Origin: Bacteroidota bacterium
Lineage (GTDB): Bacteria; Bacteroidota; Bacteroidia; UBA8524
Reading direction: 5' to 3'
DNA length: 64,000 nucleotides
Assembly: GCA_008933805.1 (NCBI GenBank)
Contig: WBUH01000012.1
Span: forward strand, 1-64,000
Part shown: positions 61,793 to 64,000 of the stretch, in pieces
Numbering within the stretch: the stretch's first letter is position 1
Layout of the letters: each line of letters begins with the position of its first letter
The notes under the pieces: generated by a model
The model's input: only the letters and a program-made list of their open reading frames with translations
Told to the model about the DNA's origin: nothing
Database searches by the model: none
Translations under genes and position numbers: made by a program

Positions 61793-62629
61793 TTATTTTC
61801 CTATTTCTATTCGCTTAAAGGCGGTAACCGTTAAGCCTTTTTCAACTCCGTCAAGCATTTGGCGGATGGTTTTGCTGTTATCCTTTACAAACTCTTGGTT
61901 TAGCAAAGTAGCTTCTTTGTAAAACTTGTTAAGTTTACCTTCAGCAATTTTATCCAGCATATTTTCAGGCTTGCCTTCAGCACGAGCTTGCTCGCGGGCA
62001 ATCTCCATTTCACGGGTCAAAGTATCAGTTGATACATCTTCTTTGTCCAACGCTACTGGATTCATTGCAGCAATCTGCATGGTAACATCTTTACCTGCAT
62101 GAGCCACAGACTCGCTGGCAGGTTTGTTAAGTGCTACCAATACACCTAATTTATTGTTTAAGTGGATATAGCTAACAATAGCCTCACCGGTAAGTTTCTC
62201 GTAGCTAGAAATTTCAATTTTCTCGCCGATTTTACCCACCATATCAGTAATGTGTTCTGAAATAGGGCGACCATCTTCCATTTTGATAGCCAATAGGCCG
62301 TCAAGGTTTTCAGGAAGGTTGGCAAGAGCCAAATCAGCAAATTTTTGAGCGGTAGAAGTATACTCTTCGTTCTTAGCCACAAAATCAGTTTCGCAGTTAA
62401 GGGCAATCATTACGCCTGTTTTACCGTCGGCAGTAATTGCAGTTGCAACAGCACCTTCAGCAGCATCGCGTCCGGCACGGCTGGCCGATACTTTTTGTCC
62501 TTTTTTACGAAGGATATCTACAGCACCTTCAAAATCGCCATTAGCTTCTTCAAGGGCTTTTTTGCAATCCATCATACCTGCACCGGTCATTTGGCGCAGT
62601 TTGTTTACGTCAGCAGCTGTAATAGCCAT
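61793..62629 (-). CDS. tsf: Elongation factor Ts
   Basis: A 278-aa nucleotide-exchange factor for EF-Tu. MAITAADVNKLRQMTGAGMMDCKKAL is the conserved start (residues 1-26), followed by the EF-Ts core (GVMIALNCETDFVAKNEEYT) and the C-terminal LNQEFVKDNSKTIRQML. Length normal. Confidence 0.97.
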   Translation of the reverse strand: MAITAADVNKLRQMTGAGMMDCKKALEEANGDFEGAVDILRKKGQKVSASRAGRDAAEGAVATAITADGKTGVMIALNCETDFVAKNEEYTSTAQKFADLALANLPENLDGLLAIKMEDGRPISEHITDMVGKIGEKIEISSYEKLTGEAIVSYIHLNNKLGVLVALNKPASESVAHAGKDVTMQIAAMNPVALDKEDVSTDTLTREMEIAREQARAEGKPENMLDKIAEGKLNKFYKEATLLNQEFVKDNSKTIRQMLDGVEKGLTVTAFKRIEIGK

Positions 62630-62700
62630 ACTATTCCTATCCTTTATTTAAGGGTTAAAATTTATTTTTGCAAAAATGGGGAACAGGTGTTACCCTAATA

Positions 62701-63474
62701 TTATTCCGCTGAAACTTCTTCTTCAGAACCGGTAGCTTGTACTGATTCTTCTTTGCCGCGTTCAGCTTCTACTTCGTCTTTTTCGCGTTTACGTTCTTGC
62801 AAACCTTCAGCAATAGCATCAGTAATTACACGGGTAATCAACATGATTGATTTTGCTGCATCATCGTTTGCAGGAATTGGGAAATCGATGTTAGTAGGAT
62901 CAGAGTTGGTATCAACAATACCAAACACAGGAATGTTAAGACGCATAGCTTCAGCTATAGCGATATGTTCGCGTTTTACGTCAACAACAAAAAGAGCTGC
63001 GGGTAAGCGGTTCATATCCTCGATACCACCCAAAACTTTTTGTAGTTTAAGTTTTTCGCGATCAAGCATTAAACGCTCTTTCTTCGACATGGTATCGTAA
63101 GTACCGTCTTTAGAAAGTTTATCAATGCTTTGCATTTTTTTGATTGACTTACGCACGGTGGCAAAGTTGGTCATCATACCACCCAACCAACGCTCAGTAA
63201 CATAAGGCATGTTAATGCGTTGCGCTTCAGCAGCTACTATTTCTTTTGCTTGTTTTTTAGTAGCTACAAAAAGCACCTTACGGCCTGATTTGATGATGTT
63301 TTTCATGGCTGACGCAGCTTCTTCAAGCTTTGCCTTGGTTTTATTCACATCGATAAGGTGAATACCATTTTGCTCCATGAAGATGAAGGGTGCCATCTTT
63401 GGGTTCCACTTTTTGGTAAGGTGGCCAAAGTGTGCACCTGCATCCAGTAAATCTTGTATATTGATGTTAGACAT
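62701..63474 (-). CDS. rpsB: 30S ribosomal protein S2
   Basis: A 257-aa protein. DLLDAGAHFGHLTKKWNPKM, RWLGGMMTNFATVRKSIKKM and FGIVDTNSDPTNIDFPIPAN-DDA are conserved in S2. The C-terminus is an acidic extension (EAERGKEESVQATGSEEEVS), as often seen in Bacteroidota. Confidence 0.97.
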   Translation of the reverse strand: MSNINIQDLLDAGAHFGHLTKKWNPKMAPFIFMEQNGIHLIDVNKTKAKLEEAASAMKNIIKSGRKVLFVATKKQAKEIVAAEAQRINMPYVTERWLGGMMTNFATVRKSIKKMQSIDKLSKDGTYDTMSKKERLMLDREKLKLQKVLGGIEDMNRLPAALFVVDVKREHIAIAEAMRLNIPVFGIVDTNSDPTNIDFPIPANDDAAKSIMLITRVITDAIAEGLQERKREKDEVEAERGKEESVQATGSEEEVSAE

Positions 63475-63492
63475 TGTATGCTGTAAATAAAA

Positions 63493-63879
63493 TTAACGCT
63501 TGCTGAATTGGAATCTTTTCCTTGCTTTCTTTTGGCCGGGCTTCTTACGCTCAACCATACGTGAATCGCGTGTCATCAGGCCGTCTTTCTTCAAAGCAGG
63601 TTTGTGCGCTTCGTCAATTTCAACCAAAGCACGCGAAATGCCCAAACGAACAGCTTCAGCTTGACCGCTGATACCGCCGCCTTGTACATTTATTTTTGCG
63701 TCAAACTGCCCTGCAGTACCTGTTTTCTCAAAAGGCAAGTTTACCTGATATTGCAAGGTAAGCTCAGGGAAGTATGTTTTTAAATCCTTGTTGTTAATGG
63801 TAATTGCGCCGGTGCCGGGGGCCAGATAAACACGGGCTACTGCAGTTTTCCTACGGCCAATTTTATTAATCACGCTCAT
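63493..63879 (-). CDS. rpsI: 30S ribosomal protein S9
   Basis: A 128-aa protein with GRRKTAVARVYLAPGTGAIT at the start and DSRMVERKKPGQKKARKRFQFSKR-type end, both hallmarks of S9. ATG 63879 lies three bases after the rplM stop. Confidence 0.97.
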   Translation of the reverse strand: MSVINKIGRRKTAVARVYLAPGTGAITINNKDLKTYFPELTLQYQVNLPFEKTGTAGQFDAKINVQGGGISGQAEAVRLGISRALVEIDEAHKPALKKDGLMTRDSRMVERKKPGQKKARKRFQFSKR

Positions 63880-63882
63880 GTA

Positions 63883-64000
63883 TTACAGTTTAATTTCTTT
63901 AGGTTGTTGTGCCTGGTGTGGGTGCTCAGCGCCTGCATATACATGCAGGTTAAGACCTATTGCATTGCCTAATTTATTTTTTGGCAACATACGGCGCACT
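63883..64000 (-). CDS. rplM: 50S ribosomal protein L13, C-terminal part only
   Basis: The last 38 codons before the stop at 63883-63885 read [46 protein letters not shown] and VYAGxEHPHxAQxP are diagnostic of L13. The N-terminal part lies beyond the window. Confidence 0.95.
   Translation of the reverse strand, partial: VRRMLPKNKLGNAIGLNLHVYAGAEHPHQAQQPKEIKL

Overview
The window looks like a chromosomal segment of a Bacteroidota bacterium. The evidence is two proteins ending in type IX secretion sorting domains, several promoters of the Bacteroidota form TTG-N18/20-TAnnTTTG, almost no Shine-Dalgarno sequences, many small lipoproteins, and gene families typical of the phylum. No rRNA or tRNA gene was recognised. 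Genus cannot be told from the sequence.

Region 1 (1 to about 17,865): an integrated element read almost wholly from right to left. It starts outside the window on the left and ends near a tyrosine integrase (16503-17708). Next to the integrase is a gene-free region with a concentric palindrome. Then come early genes: a 302-aa protein, an excisionase-like HTH protein, a Cys-rich small protein, a winged-helix protein of possible replication or control function, and small ORFs. A lipoprotein with a host paralogue and a strong terminator separate these from a compact late operon (10986 down to 1). The late operon encodes small membrane proteins, a transglutaminase-like membrane protein, a capsid-protein candidate, a sugar-binding or spike-like protein, a GH108 lysozyme with a C-terminal membrane anchor, holin-like proteins and an adenine methyltransferase. 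No portal, terminase, tape-measure or tail gene is visible. My best reading is a tailless, possibly membrane-containing provirus; this is inference.

Region 2 (about 17,865-25,420): uvrA and two small envelope genes, bracketed by an exact-length (324 bp) inverted pair of composite repeats. Inside the bracket, right after uvrA, lies a 600-bp array of six hairpins built from GTAACA/TGTTAC words. The composite repeats contain a 120-bp element with terminal inverted repeats and a 72-bp two-hairpin element that recurs elsewhere. One truncated 120-bp copy sits at the edge of the integrated element and may mark its insertion point.

Region 3 (25,420-44,130): ordinary chromosome. It holds nucleotide-sugar and TIGR01777-type epimerases, tandem lipoproteins, an ABC transporter pair, a T9SS cargo protein, a double-AAA+ ATPase with two N-terminal beta domains followed by a beta-barrel candidate, pnp with a repetitive Arg/Asn/Asp/Gly tail, rpsO, accD and class I aldolase.

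Region 4 (44,130-46,130): a small variable island with a GIY-YIG protein and a solitary HsdR-N-type nuclease, punctuated by five copies of the 72-bp repeat.

Region 5 (46,140-64,000): chromosome again. It holds an SDR, an epimerase, a CPBP protease, a TSUP transporter, pth, a LolC/E-type permease, a methyltransferase, rbfA, a LysE exporter, a large secreted metalloprotease-like T9SS protein, tryptophan dioxygenase, rfbC, a duplicated envelope gene whose duplication carried along the 3' end of pyrH, and the rplM-rpsI-rpsB-tsf-pyrH cluster.
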